Source: Muribaculaceae bacterium
Lineage (GTDB): Bacteria > Bacteroidota > Bacteroidia > Bacteroidales > Muribaculaceae
Direction: 5' to 3'
Length of the DNA: 64,000 nt
Assembly (NCBI GenBank): GCA_022510405.1
Contig: JAFLTP010000008.1
Span: 1 to 64,000 of the forward strand
Made by a program: the position numbers and the translations under genes. Positions 8,864 through 18,592 of the stretch are shown one piece after another. How positions within the stretch are numbered: position 1 is the first letter of the stretch; the number at the start of each line of letters is the position of its first letter. The notes below the pieces were generated by a model that did not search any database, had not been told where the DNA came from, and was given only the letters and a program-made list of their open reading frames with translations.

Positions 8864-9121
8864 AAAATTTTCAGCTTAATGCTTCTAATATTTAAACTTT
8901 ATAGTATAAATTAGATTAACGTCAATCATATTTCTTTTCTGAATCTGATTTATTTTAATGATTATCGCGAATATTATCTCAATCAGCATTTGTAGGGCTG
9001 AAATGTCATTGCGTCTGCGGAGAAGCAAGGCAATAGATCTTTTCGTAGATTCATAAAGAAGGATAAAAGGAGAGTGATGGTCAGTTCTATCAAAACAGAA
9101 AGAGGGGCTTAAAAGAGAGGC
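8864..9121. other. Intergenic region with no recognised gene
   Basis: Between the regulator's candidate promoter and the protease terminator I see no convincing gene. An open frame of about 99 codons on the minus strand crosses the terminator hairpin, has an unconvincing composition and no leader, so I do not call it. A small RNA cannot be excluded by eye. Confidence 0.5.
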
Positions 9122-9168
9122 AATAAAAAATGGCAAAGCCGTGGAGTCGGGGAGACCTACGGCTTTGC
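9122..9168 (-). terminator. Rho-independent terminator of the C10 protease gene
   Basis: Arms GCAAAGCCGT (9133-9142) and ACGGCTTTGC (9159-9168) pair perfectly. On the minus strand the stem is followed by CATTTTTTATTG, a U-tract. It lies about 35 bp past the protease stop codon. Confidence 0.85.
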
Positions 9169-9203
9169 ATTCAAATAGTGACAATAAATGAGTATTTACA
9201 GTA

Positions 9204-12077
9204 TTATTTGATTATCACTTTTTTGCCTCCAATGATATATATGTCGGAGGGGAGTGAATTCAATTCATCTTTTGATGCTTTGTCAAGAACTTTCACACCT
9301 TGAATATTATATACATCCACATTTTCAAAATCATTGTCTATTACAGAGTCAATACCGGCACCCAATGAAACACTCCCAATAGAGTTATTATAATCTGCTG
9401 TGTAGCTTGTCTGCATTTTCTGATTTCCATTCACAGCATAATTTACGGTTACTTCCATAGCCAAAATAGCATCTGAGGGTATGGGATAATATCCCTCTTG
9501 GTTTACAGAAACAGTTTGTCCGTTAATTGCCACGCTTTCAATCTTCACATTTTCAATAACATCGGATATTGCCAATAAATGTTGCTCTTTATCTATTGCA
9601 TACTCCCACATCTGTGTGAAAGGCAGGTCATAAGAATCCAACAAGGGAACATAGGTGTTTCCTACACCCGGAACATTAAGGGAATTGAAAGAATTATCAA
9701 TAAATTTTATGCCGTTATTAATTGTTGTGAAGGAATCAAAAGTGGAATGAAAATTCGGTTCGGTCGGAAGAGCGCTGAAAAAGAAGTTCATATCCGGTCG
9801 CTCAATATTGGCTTTTTCCATCATTGTAACATAATATGCACCGGCGAAGGCACAAAGTTCATTGTAGGTAAAAAACTTGTCGGAATATAAATTTGATATA
9901 GAAGATTGCAGGAGTGGGCTAACATACCATTCCTCAATCGCATCATCCTTTAAGTTTATAACTTTCAAATCTTCCAAAACTCTCATGCCTGCCAATCCCA
10001 TTCTGCCTATCCGGGTAAGATTATTGGCATCAATTGTAAGCGATTTTATGGGAGCATGCAACAGAGCTTCTCTACCGATTTCCACTACCTTATAATCATT
10101 GCCATCTTTTGCAACCATGGAAGGGACAGTGATAACCTGCGGGAGCAAATCAGGATCATATCCTATCAAACTGCAATTTTCACCATCTATCTTGAATATC
10201 AAACCATCATTTTCTATCAATTGGTCGGCAGAAATTCCTTCAGTCCTTTTTGGATCAGCAGGAGTATATCTGAAATAAACTTCGTAATAAGGTTCATAAG
10301 GAGATATATTGAAGTTAAACAGAAAACCATCGTAGTTTTCTTTACCGTATCTTTCTACATATACGGGATCCACATCGTTCCCATCCTCATTTTTGGCAAA
10401 CACTTCCATAGAAACTCCACTTGAAGGAACGAAGAAATTTTCAGCAATAGCATCATATCTCAACCTATCAAACGTAAATTCATGGTCGAAGATACAATTC
10501 TGTTCCCCCATATAAGGAAGGTTTTCGTCTATATGAAAGTTAGCGTAGGAATAAATAGAAGTGTTGTTTTTTGCATAAAAATGAGATGGGTTCAACATGC
10601 CACCGAGCACAATTTTATAATCAGCCGGGTCGGTGGAAGGAACTTCAGGAGAAAGGATTCCCCATTCTTTATCTACTAATTTAGCATCCTGTGAGACCAA
10701 CTGATACCTTTCCCCATCTTTAAGAGTAGGGAAAGCCATATTAAAATATAGACTTATTCCTGGATGTGCACAATAAGGTGCATCATCAACTGCATTAATA
10801 TAATTATACGCCATTTTCGGTTCGCCCCCTATCAATTTAAGTATATTGTCATTTTCGTCGACCACCGCTACTCTGAAAAATCCTTGCTGGCCGTTTAATG
10901 TAACGATAGGTGCGATTAAATACACATTTTCTCCGGAATCGATATCGGGAGTAGAGAAATTCCAAATCGAGGAAGTGTAACCAGCGTAGGTATAAACATC
11001 TGCATTGGTGATGAATGCCTTGGAGTATTCTTTTCTTTCTTTGTCAGGCTTGATATTGATAATCATTCCTTGATTTTCACCGAAATTCATTCCCCCGACA
11101 TCCGAGAAATCGAGAGCATAATACCCGTTAGATAATCCATCCCATCCCCAATTGACGTGATAAAAACCATCAGGGTCATATCCGTCGATCACAAAACAGT
11201 GCGAAGCTATGGTCCCACCACGATAAATCACCGGACCAATCTCATCAAGTTGCTGAATTAACAATTGATTCCATTCTGAGTCATTGAAACTTTTCTTTTC
11301 AAGATATTGACAATCTTTGTCGTAAGCATAAAGTTCGATAAGACGGTTGCCAATAGCCCAAACTTCGGCCCCACTTTCATTGAATTCATTCATACCATAC
11401 AACATATGAGAGGCAATACCGGTAGATTTCATCAACAAAGCAACCTCATCATTGAATTTGGGATCATTTTTATCGCTCAAAACCTTCCAATTGATTTTGT
11501 AATCATCGAAATTCAATTTAAAATCGGGGAAATACCAGTCGAACATTTCACCACCACGAGTGACATCAGGCCACTGATGATATTGCATAGCAATACTCAT
11601 AGCAGTGGAGACACAACCTGCCGCTGCATTTTTAGGTGCAAGATTGTTATAGGGAGCATATTGACCCCAGTCTGCCGTGGAATAAAGAACACCATTGCCG
11701 TCTGCACGAGTTGAAAAATTGGTTCCGTCTTTGAAAACAGAAGCGTTATCCAAGATACCTTTCAATTGGGGAGGTAGGCTTGAAAGATCAAATGTACCCC
11801 TGTCGGAATATCCTAACACCATAGGATTGTCGCCAATAGCGGAAACCAGAATAAAACCTTGCGATTCACCGATATTAAATGCATGAAAGGAATTCGGATT
11901 TTTATTTTCAATTAATTTCAAGTTTTTTACTGCCGGATTGTCAAATCCACGAGTTTGCACAAATGCTTTTGCAGCAAGAAAATCTTCTGCATATGTCTTT
12001 GCCTCATCAGCAGGTATCTGACGCGCATATGCACTACAAATTCCCAAGGCTAAGGTTAATGTAAATAATAATCTCAT
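9204..12077 (-). CDS. Secreted C10 family (streptopain-like) cysteine protease with leucine-rich and sorting domains
   Basis: A 957-residue exported protein. A signal peptide (about 1-19) is followed by a SpeB-like propeptide (about 20-125, ESQGFILVSAIGDNPMVLGYS). In the papain-fold peptidase, Cys155 lies in the AAAGCVSTAMSIAMQYHQWP block and His293 in SHCFVIDGY, followed by NWGWDG, as in streptopain, interpain and periodontain. A long beta-rich middle is followed by BspA-like leucine-rich repeats near 655-700. The tail VYNIQGVKVL...IYIIGGKKVIIK resembles a T9SS type A sorting domain, so cell-surface or extracellular release is inferred. It is a single-gene unit with its own promoter-like element and terminator. 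Confidence 0.9.
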   Translation of the reverse strand: MRLLFTLTLALGICSAYARQIPADEAKTYAEDFLAAKAFVQTRGFDNPAVKNLKLIENKNPNSFHAFNIGESQGFILVSAIGDNPMVLGYSDRGTFDLSSLPPQLKGILDNASVFKDGTNFSTRADGNGVLYSTADWGQYAPYNNLAPKNAAAGCVSTAMSIAMQYHQWPDVTRGGEMFDWYFPDFKLNFDDYKINWKVLSDKNDPKFNDEVALLMKSTGIASHMLYGMNEFNESGAEVWAIGNRLIELYAYDKDCQYLEKKSFNDSEWNQLLIQQLDEIGPVIYRGGTIASHCFVIDGYDPDGFYHVNWGWDGLSNGYYALDFSDVGGMNFGENQGMIINIKPDKERKEYSKAFITNADVYTYAGYTSSIWNFSTPDIDSGENVYLIAPIVTLNGQQGFFRVAVVDENDNILKLIGGEPKMAYNYINAVDDAPYCAHPGISLYFNMAFPTLKDGERYQLVSQDAKLVDKEWGILSPEVPSTDPADYKIVLGGMLNPSHFYAKNNTSIYSYANFHIDENLPYMGEQNCIFDHEFTFDRLRYDAIAENFFVPSSGVSMEVFAKNEDGNDVDPVYVERYGKENYDGFLFNFNISPYEPYYEVYFRYTPADPKRTEGISADQLIENDGLIFKIDGENCSLIGYDPDLLPQVITVPSMVAKDGNDYKVVEIGREALLHAPIKSLTIDANNLTRIGRMGLAGMRVLEDLKVINLKDDAIEEWYVSPLLQSSISNLYSDKFFTYNELCAFAGAYYVTMMEKANIERPDMNFFFSALPTEPNFHSTFDSFTTINNGIKFIDNSFNSLNVPGVGNTYVPLLDSYDLPFTQMWEYAIDKEQHLLAISDVIENVKIESVAINGQTVSVNQEGYYPIPSDAILAMEVTVNYAVNGNQKMQTSYTADYNNSIGSVSLGAGIDSVIDNDFENVDVYNIQGVKVLDKASKDELNSLPSDIYIIGGKKVIIK

Positions 12078-12157
12078 AGTCTTATATTTAGAAAATTATA
12101 AAGATGATGTAAGTTGGGCAATTCTTTACCGGAGGGGCTATTGCAAAGATTAGGAAA

Positions 12158-12165
12158 CAAATATA
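12158..12165 (-). promoter_or_regulatory. Candidate -7 element for the C10 protease
   Basis: Minus-strand TATATTTG fits TAnnTTTG exactly, 80 bases before the protease ATG. The -33 element is not convincing (TGTG near the expected position). Confidence 0.4.
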
Positions 12166-12225
12166 CAATAAATAAACGGGAAATACACATCTTTTATTTA
12201 GATTTTCTAATTTTGGAGGATGGTG

Positions 12226-12274
12226 TCTATATTAAAAACTAAGAAGGGTGACCATCGAAATGGAGCACCCTTCT
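12226..12274 (-). terminator. Rho-independent terminator of the cupin gene
   Basis: Arms AGAAGGGTG (12242-12250) and CACCCTTCT (12266-12274) pair perfectly, with further pairing inside the loop (CCAT/ATGG). On the minus strand the stem is followed by a TTAGTTTTTAA tract. It lies about 65 bp past the cupin stop. Confidence 0.8.
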
Positions 12275-12340
12275 CATCAGAATCAGGACCAAAAATCCTA
12301 CGAGCTATGGACTAACTTTATAATTCGGCAGAAAACCGAA

Positions 12341-12688
12341 TTAAATATTTTCATTGTGTGGGTTCTCTTTGATTTTAACTATCATCAATTTTGAATCAAC
12401 GTTTGCCACAACGCTATGGGGAACGTCGGCACCCATTAAAAAGAACTCACCGGCCTTGATGCGATGAGAATTGTCAAGCATTGTGAATTCGATTTCGCCT
12501 TCGCAAACAGTTACCATCACTTCAAAAGGAGCGGTGTGTGTATCCAACTTCTGACCAGCTTTCATGGCAACCAAAGAAACGCCACCTTTTGTTGTTTCAA
12601 ACACAGTCTTAAATTCAACTTTTTCAGAATTATATTTAACTGCATCATTAAATTTAAGAACTTCACCGAATTTAAAATTTGTTTTCAT
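12341..12688 (-). CDS. Small cupin-domain protein
   Basis: A 115-residue single-domain cupin. The first cupin motif is near residues 48-65 (LDTHTAPFEVMVTVCEGEIEF) and the second includes GADVPHSVVA near 86-95. The HTH residues of motif 1 and the His of motif 2 could bind a metal. Such stand-alone cupins are common in gut Bacteroidales and most have no assigned substrate. It is separated from guaA by a terminator and ends in its own terminator, so it is probably transcribed alone. The A-rich leader fits a Bacteroidetes start. No function assigned. Confidence 0.8.
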   Translation of the reverse strand: MKTNFKFGEVLKFNDAVKYNSEKVEFKTVFETTKGGVSLVAMKAGQKLDTHTAPFEVMVTVCEGEIEFTMLDNSHRIKAGEFFLMGADVPHSVVANVDSKLMIVKIKENPHNENI

Positions 12689-12750
12689 AATTGTATCGTT
12701 TTGTATAAAGTTTTATCTATAGAAATAACATATGACGCAGTGATTGGTTC

Positions 12751-12783
12751 AAACAAAATCGCATACTCATTTGAGCATGCGAT
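12751..12783 (-). terminator. Rho-independent terminator at the end of the purine operon
   Basis: Arms ATCGCAT-A-CTCA (12758-12769) and TGAG-C-ATGCGAT (12772-12783) pair across a two-base loop, with one mismatch. The minus strand continues TTTGTTTG. It follows guaA by 28 bp, so it closes the purE-to-guaA transcript. Confidence 0.75.
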
Positions 12784-12810
12784 ATTGTTTTCTAATCAAG
12801 ATTTTTGATG

Positions 12811-14337
12811 CTATTCCCACTCGATTGTGGCTGGAGGTTTGGAGGAGATATCGTAGACAACGCGGTTTACGCCACGGACTTTGTTAATGATTTCGTTGCT
12901 GGTTTCGGCAAGGAAACCATAGGGGAGATGAACCCAGTCTGCGGTCATACCGTCAGTTGAAATCACGGCACGTAGAGCCACACAGTTTTCATAAGTGCGT
13001 TCATCACCCATGACACCTACACTTTGCACCGGGAGGAGCATTACTCCAGCCTGCCACACCTGGTCGTAAAGACCTGCGTTGCGGAGATTGGAAATGAAGA
13101 TATTGTCGGCTTCCTGAAGAACACGTACTTTTTCCGGAGTAACTTCACCGAGAATTCTTATTCCCAAACCGGGCCCGGGGAAGGGATGACGACCCAAAAG
13201 TTTCGGATCCATATCCATGGCTTTACCCACACGGCGCACCTCATCTTTGAAAAGAAGTCTGAGGGGTTCCACAATCTGAAGATGCATTTCTTTGGGAAGT
13301 CCACCTACGTTATGATGGGATTTAATAGTGGCAGAAGGACCTTTAACCGAGCAGCTTTCGATTACATCGGGATATATAGTGCCTTGAGCAAGCCACTTGG
13401 CATCCTTAATTTTCTTAGCTTCGGCATTGAAAACCTCCACGAAGTCGCGTCCTATTATCTTACGTTTCTGTTCCGGATCAGTGACGCCCTTAAGATCTGA
13501 ATAGAATTTTTGTGAAGCATCCACGCCAATCACATTTAGCCCCATTCCTTTATAAGAATCGAGCACATCTTGGAATTCATTCTTGCGTAGTAGACCATTG
13601 TTTACGAAGATACAGGTCAATTGATCGCCTATTGCCTTGTGGAGAAGCATAGCGGCAACAGAAGAATCCACACCTCCGGAAAGTCCAAGAATAACTCTGT
13701 CGTCACCGATTTTATCTTTGAGTTCCTTGACTGTTGTTTCAATAAATGAGTCCGGGCTCCAGGTTCCGGCACAACCACAAATTCCCAAGACGAAATTAGC
13801 GAGAAGATCTTTACCGGCAACAGAGTGATACACCTCGGGATGGAACTGTATACCCCAAGTTTTCTCGCCATCAATATGATAAGCGGCAGCCCTAACATTT
13901 TCTGTTGAGCCAATCACTTTATAGGTTTCAGGGAGAACTGTAATAGTGTCGCCATGCGACATCCAAACTTGAGTGGGAGAGGGGAGTCCCTTCATCAGAG
14001 GGTCTTCGGGTGCTACGACGGTGAGCATTGCACGTCCATATTCACGTGAGGGGGCGCTTTCCACCACTCCACCTCCGAGCACTGCCATCAATTGGGCACC
14101 ATAGCAGACACCCAGCAATGGTAATTTTCCCTTGATATTTGAAAGGTCGGGCATTGGTGCATCTTCATCCCTGACGGATGCCGGAGAACCCGAAAGTATT
14201 ACGCCTTTGATATCTTTATCAAGAGCCGGAATCTTATTGAATGGGTGTATTTCGCAATAAACATTGAGTTCACGCACCCTTCTTGCAATAAGTTGAGTGT
14301 ATTGAGAACCGAAATCGAGAATCAGAATTTTTTCCAT
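12811..14337 (-). CDS. guaA: GMP synthase (glutamine-hydrolysing)
   Basis: Converts XMP to GMP with ATP and glutamine, in the cytoplasm. At 508 residues it is the normal bacterial length. The class I glutamine amidotransferase domain carries the nucleophile in [10 protein letters not shown] (about residue 78) and the His/Glu pair in QFHPEVYHS (about 165-173). The ATP pyrophosphatase domain has the P-loop GLSGGVDSS near 218-226. The C-terminal dimerisation domain ends IEWE, as expected for GuaA. It is the last gene of the purine operon, 26 bp after guaB, so IMP dehydrogenase and GMP synthase are made together. Confidence 0.97.
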   Translation of the reverse strand: MEKILILDFGSQYTQLIARRVRELNVYCEIHPFNKIPALDKDIKGVILSGSPASVRDEDAPMPDLSNIKGKLPLLGVCYGAQLMAVLGGGVVESAPSREYGRAMLTVVAPEDPLMKGLPSPTQVWMSHGDTITVLPETYKVIGSTENVRAAAYHIDGEKTWGIQFHPEVYHSVAGKDLLANFVLGICGCAGTWSPDSFIETTVKELKDKIGDDRVILGLSGGVDSSVAAMLLHKAIGDQLTCIFVNNGLLRKNEFQDVLDSYKGMGLNVIGVDASQKFYSDLKGVTDPEQKRKIIGRDFVEVFNAEAKKIKDAKWLAQGTIYPDVIESCSVKGPSATIKSHHNVGGLPKEMHLQIVEPLRLLFKDEVRRVGKAMDMDPKLLGRHPFPGPGLGIRILGEVTPEKVRVLQEADNIFISNLRNAGLYDQVWQAGVMLLPVQSVGVMGDERTYENCVALRAVISTDGMTADWVHLPYGFLAETSNEIINKVRGVNRVVYDISSKPPATIEWE

Positions 14338-14363
14338 AATCAGATTTTAATGACAAGTGCCAA

Positions 14364-15836
14364 TCAGTCGCCGCGAGAATAGTTTGGTGCTTCTTTAGTA
14401 ATTGTGACATCATGGGGATGGTTTTCGATAACACCGGCAGACGTGATTCTAACGAAACGTGCATCATGAAGCGCTGTAATATCTTTAGCTCCACAATACC
14501 CCATACCGGAACGTAAGCCGCCCAACAATTGATAAATGGTCTCAGCCAAAGTACCTTTATATGGAACACGAGCCACGATACCTTCCGGAACGAATTTGCT
14601 TGAGTCGTTAGTGCCGCTTTGGAAATAACGGTCTTTAGACCCGGCTTCCATCGCCTCAATAGAGCCCATGCCGCGGTAAGCCTTGAATTTCCTGCCATTA
14701 TAGATGATTGTTTCCCCCGGAGATTCTTCAGTACCGGCAAGCATAGAACCCATCATGACACAATCTGCTCCGGCAGCCAAAGCCTTGACAACATCTCCTG
14801 AATATCTGAGACCGCCATCACCGATAACCGGAATTCCATGTTTTTGAGCCACCTTTGCACAATTGAAAATTGCTGTCAACTGAGGTACTCCAACACCGGC
14901 AACGATACGAGTGGTACAAATAGAACCGGGACCGATACCAACCTTTATACCGTCAGCGCCATTCGCGATAAGATAATCAGCCGCTTCTGAAGTTGCGATG
15001 TTTCCAACGAGAACATCGATAGAAGGATAGGCGGCTTTTACGGCACGCAGAGTATTGACAACATTTGCTGAGTGTCCATGCGCGGTGTCTATCACCACGG
15101 CATCCACACCGGCTTTCACCAAAGCATCCACTCGATTGATAGTGTCAGCTGTGACACCAACACCACCGGCCACTCTGAGTCGGCCTTTAGAATCCTTGCA
15201 AGCCTGTGGATAATCCTTGATTTTGGTTATGTCACGATAAGTAATCAATCCTACCAGTTTATTATCTTTGTCAACAACCGGGAGTTTTTCGATCTTATGT
15301 TTCAAGAGAATATCAGAGGCCTCGGAGAGGTTGGGATTGGTTGTGGTGACGATATTGTCTTTAGTCATGACTTCGGAAATTGGCAATTCTTCGTTGGTTT
15401 GGAAACGAAGGTCACGGTTGGTAACGATACCAACAAGACGATTTTCATCATCCACAACAGGGATACCTCCGATGTGGTTTTCCTGCATCATTCTAAGAGC
15501 GTCACCAACAGTCTGGGAAGGAGTAATAGTGACGGGATCGAAAATCATTCCACTTTCGGCACGTTTAACTTTACGCACCTGAAGTGCCTGGTTTTCGATA
15601 GACATATTTTTATGAATCACACCGATGCCACCTTGTCGGGCAATGGCTATAGCCATAGATGCCTCAGTGACAGTGTCCATAGCTGCGGAAACAATAGGTA
15701 TGTTAAGAGTTATATTTTTAGAAAAACGAGTTTTGACATCCACCATATTAGGAGTGACCTCAGAATAGGCCGGCACCAGGAGGACATCATCAAATGTCAT
15801 ACCTTCCTCGTTTACTTTTTCTGATAGAAAAGACAT
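14364..15836 (-). CDS. guaB: IMP dehydrogenase
   Basis: NAD-dependent oxidation of IMP to XMP, the committed step to guanine nucleotides. The 490-residue product has the TIM barrel interrupted by two CBS domains (about 93-205, with [21 protein letters not shown]). The catalytic loop [18 protein letters not shown] holds the Cys nucleophile near residue 303, and the flap region MGSIEAM is present. All family landmarks are intact. The leader is a heptamer array next to the ATG. It lies 100 bp after purA in the same direction, the largest gap of the operon, so an internal promoter is possible though I see no good -7/-33 pair. Confidence 0.97.
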   Translation of the reverse strand: MSFLSEKVNEEGMTFDDVLLVPAYSEVTPNMVDVKTRFSKNITLNIPIVSAAMDTVTEASMAIAIARQGGIGVIHKNMSIENQALQVRKVKRAESGMIFDPVTITPSQTVGDALRMMQENHIGGIPVVDDENRLVGIVTNRDLRFQTNEELPISEVMTKDNIVTTTNPNLSEASDILLKHKIEKLPVVDKDNKLVGLITYRDITKIKDYPQACKDSKGRLRVAGGVGVTADTINRVDALVKAGVDAVVIDTAHGHSANVVNTLRAVKAAYPSIDVLVGNIATSEAADYLIANGADGIKVGIGPGSICTTRIVAGVGVPQLTAIFNCAKVAQKHGIPVIGDGGLRYSGDVVKALAAGADCVMMGSMLAGTEESPGETIIYNGRKFKAYRGMGSIEAMEAGSKDRYFQSGTNDSSKFVPEGIVARVPYKGTLAETIYQLLGGLRSGMGYCGAKDITALHDARFVRITSAGVIENHPHDVTITKEAPNYSRGD

Positions 15837-15854
15837 GGGGTGAAATGAGAATTT

Positions 15855-15889
15855 AAAGTTTAAAGTTAAAAGTTAAAAGTTTAGAGGTT
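15855..15889. repeat. Heptamer array between purA and guaB
   Basis: Five units in 7-bp phase on the + strand: AAAGTTT, AAAGTTA, AAAGTTA, AAAGTTT, AGAGGTT. On the guaB mRNA strand it reads CTTTAAA-like and lacks G. It ends 19 bp from the guaB start. Confidence 0.8.
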
Positions 15890-15936
15890 GAAAACAGCCA
15901 TGGAGTGGTTATACATCTATGGTCAATCGTGTGAGT

Positions 15937-17232
15937 TTAGAAATTTTTGAGGTAGTCGGAGACGAGGATGGTCTGGGAGCGGTCAGGACCTACAGAAATC
16001 ACACCAACCAGTACCCCTGTAATCTCTTCTATTTTTTTGACATAATTCTTGGCATTTTCGGGCAATTCCTCATATGTTTTCATATTTGAGATATCTTCTG
16101 TCCAACCCGGGAGTTCCACATAAACCGGTTTACATCTTGAGAGTTTGGAAATTGTTGAAGGTGGAGTATCCACTATCTTACCATCCAATTCATAATGGGT
16201 ACAAATTTTTACAGTTTCCATTCCTGAGAGGACATCGAAAAGCATAAGGGCCCAATGATTGATACCGGCCAACTGACTTGTGTAACGAGCTACAACACCA
16301 TCAAACCAACCAATACGGCGAGGACGACCTGTTACAGTGCCATATTCATGGCCTCTTTCTCGGATCTCATGGGCCAAATTATCGAAAAGTTCCGTGGGAA
16401 AAGGTCCTTCTCCTACACGTGTACAATAGGCTTTGGCCACGCCCAGAACGTTGTCGATCCAATGGGGTGCGATACCAGCACCTACCGGCACACTGGCAGC
16501 CGAAGGAGTCGAAGAGGTGACAAAAGGATATGTGCCATGGTCGATACAAAGCATCATGCCCTGAGCACCTTCGAAAAGTATTTTCTTGCCATCTTCTCTA
16601 AGTGCTTTATTGATGATGGCTGAGGTATCTACAATTCTTGGACCGAGTAATTCAGCCAATTCCATGAATCTCTTATAGACCTTTTGATAATCATAAGCTT
16701 GGAGACCAAGCATCTCAAGTTCTTTGTTTTTGATTATCATAGCGTCCTTCAGACGTTCTGCAAAATAATCAGGTTCCAAGAGGTCGCCCATCCTTAAGCC
16801 GCTACGGCTATATTTATCGCAATATGCCGGCCCGATCCCTTTTTTTGTAGTTCCAATAAGTTTTTTGCCTTTTCCAGCTTCATAAGCACCATCGAGGTCA
16901 GCATGCCATGGCATCACCATGGCTGCACGGTCGGAAATATAAAGTTGGAAATTTGTGATGCCTTGGTCACGTAGTTTTTGAAGTTCAAGAACCACCGATT
17001 CCGGATTCACCACCATTCCATTGCCCATAATGTTAATAGTGTCAGGATTAAATATACCTGACGGGATGCTCTGCAGGGAATATTTTTTCCCATTGAACAT
17101 CACGGAGTGACCGGCATTGTTGCCGCCCTGATATCTGACCACCATATCGGCGCGGCATGCGAAATAATCAGTGATTTTACCTTTACCTTCGTCTCCCCAT
17201 TGAGAGCCGATAACAACAAGTCTGTCAGACAT
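15937..17232 (-). CDS. purA: Adenylosuccinate synthetase
   Basis: Joins IMP and aspartate with GTP to form adenylosuccinate, the first step towards AMP. At 431 residues it has normal length. The N-terminal GSQWGDEGKGKITD loop binds GTP/IMP. YQGGNNAGHS (His near 41) and the C-terminal NKxD-like GTP site region (GVISVGPDRSQTI) are present, and TPSAASVPVGAGIAPHW is a family block. Its ATG overlaps the purB stop by one base (TAATG), so the lyase and synthetase are translationally coupled. Confidence 0.97.
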   Translation of the reverse strand: MSDRLVVIGSQWGDEGKGKITDYFACRADMVVRYQGGNNAGHSVMFNGKKYSLQSIPSGIFNPDTINIMGNGMVVNPESVVLELQKLRDQGITNFQLYISDRAAMVMPWHADLDGAYEAGKGKKLIGTTKKGIGPAYCDKYSRSGLRMGDLLEPDYFAERLKDAMIIKNKELEMLGLQAYDYQKVYKRFMELAELLGPRIVDTSAIINKALREDGKKILFEGAQGMMLCIDHGTYPFVTSSTPSAASVPVGAGIAPHWIDNVLGVAKAYCTRVGEGPFPTELFDNLAHEIRERGHEYGTVTGRPRRIGWFDGVVARYTSQLAGINHWALMLFDVLSGMETVKICTHYELDGKIVDTPPSTISKLSRCKPVYVELPGWTEDISNMKTYEELPENAKNYVKKIEEITGVLVGVISVGPDRSQTILVSDYLKNF

Positions 17233-18530
17233 TATGCTTCTAAATTATTACGTTTGTAAATATGATCTATGTTTTTGAAATAATAGTCAAGGGTGAAACA
17301 GGCATCAAGTTCCTCCGGAGTTAGAGTTCCCATTACCGTTTCATCCTGCTTGAGCAGATCTTGATAAGGTTTCCCTTCCTGCATGGCCCTCATTGCAATA
17401 GGTTGAACCGTGTCATATGCTTTCTCGCGTGCGAAACCTTTGTCAATAAGCGCATTCATAACCCTTTGAGCAAAGATCACCCCATTGGTGCGGTAAATGT
17501 TTGCGAGCATTTGATCTTCAAACACCACGATATTTTCCAAGATGCCCTTCATTCGATTGAGCATATAATCGAGAAGGATTGTGGCGTCGGGCATTATTAT
17601 ACGTTCTGTGGCTGAATGAGAGATATCTCTTTCATGCCATAGAGCCACGTTTTCATAAGCCGTCTGCATATATCCTCTAAGAACACGGGCGCAACCGCAA
17701 ATATTTTCGCTGCTCACCGGATTGCGCTTATGAGGCATTGCCGAAGAACCTTTCTGTCCTTTACCGAACGACTCTTCTACTTCGTGGACTTCAGTACGTT
17801 GAAGGTTGCGGACTTCAAGTGCCATCTGTTCGAGGGATGCTCCTATAAGAGCCAGAGTAGCCATGTAATAAGCATGGCGGTCACGTTGAATCACCTGAGT
17901 GCTGATATCGGCTGACGCTATTCCAAGTTTTTCACAAACGAAATCCTGTACAAACGGAGGAATATTGGCGAAATTACCTACCGCGCCGCTAATTTTACCA
18001 ACCTCAACACCTTTGGCTGCTTCATTGAAACGATGCAGATTACGTTTCATTTCGGCCAACCATAGCACCCATTTAAGACCAAAGGAAGTGATATCAGCAT
18101 GGATACCGTGGGTTCTGCCGATACAGGGTTGGTTTTTAAATCTTACTGCCTGTTTTGCAAGCATATCAATGAATTCCTCGATATCTTTACGAAGGATTTC
18201 ATCTGCCTGTTTGAAAAGATAACCATTGGCAGTGTCAACCACGTCTGTAGATGTCAAACCATAGTGTACCCATTTTCTTTCTTCCCCAAGAGATTCGCTT
18301 ACAGTTCTTGTGAAAGCCACTATATCATGCCTGGTCTGAAGTTCTATTTCCTTAATTCTTTCTATATCGAACTTCGCATTTTTCTTAAGTTTTTCAACAT
18401 CTTGTGGAGGAACCACACCAAGTTCCATCCAGGCTTCAGCAGCCAATATTTCGACTTTCAGATAAGCATTGAATTTATTTTCTTCAGTCCAAACCTGACG
18501 CATCACATCACGTCCGTATCTTTCAATCAT
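17232..18530 (-). CDS. purB: Adenylosuccinate lyase
   Basis: Acts twice in purine synthesis, splitting fumarate from SAICAR and from adenylosuccinate. The 432-residue product carries the fumarase/aspartase superfamily signature GSSAMPHKRNPVSSE near residues 260-275, and the catalytic-site blocks TSTDVVDTA and GRTHGIHA. The start fits the family (MIERYGRDVM). It is preceded by an AAC-rich tract and coupled to purA downstream. Its place between folD and purA in the purine operon agrees with the assignment. Confidence 0.97.
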   Translation of the reverse strand: MIERYGRDVMRQVWTEENKFNAYLKVEILAAEAWMELGVVPPQDVEKLKKNAKFDIERIKEIELQTRHDIVAFTRTVSESLGEERKWVHYGLTSTDVVDTANGYLFKQADEILRKDIEEFIDMLAKQAVRFKNQPCIGRTHGIHADITSFGLKWVLWLAEMKRNLHRFNEAAKGVEVGKISGAVGNFANIPPFVQDFVCEKLGIASADISTQVIQRDRHAYYMATLALIGASLEQMALEVRNLQRTEVHEVEESFGKGQKGSSAMPHKRNPVSSENICGCARVLRGYMQTAYENVALWHERDISHSATERIIMPDATILLDYMLNRMKGILENIVVFEDQMLANIYRTNGVIFAQRVMNALIDKGFAREKAYDTVQPIAMRAMQEGKPYQDLLKQDETVMGTLTPEELDACFTLDYYFKNIDHIYKRNNLEA

Positions 18531-18540
18531 TGGTTTATAG

Positions 18541-18592
18541 TTGTTAGGGTTATTATAGTTTTGGTGTTGTTATTGTTATTTCTGTTGTTGAT
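18541..18592 (-). repeat. AAC-rich tract between folD and purB, extending into the folD 3' end
   Basis: On the mRNA strand this is CAACAACAGAAATAACAATAACAACACC-like, G-poor sequence. It starts inside folD, where it encodes the HQQQK tail and the stop codon, and runs almost to the purB ATG. Confidence 0.7.

Noticed and set aside
8885-9184. A 99-codon open frame on the minus strand between the regulator and the protease
   Set aside because: It runs through the protease terminator hairpin, has no recognisable domain or leader, and its composition looks like non-coding sequence.
13024-13500. A 158-codon open frame antisense to guaA
   Set aside because: Antisense shadow of guaA, with no start context or domain.
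15072-15824. A 250-codon open frame antisense to guaB
   Set aside because: It is a shadow of a well-conserved gene with biased codon use; the translation shows no family features.
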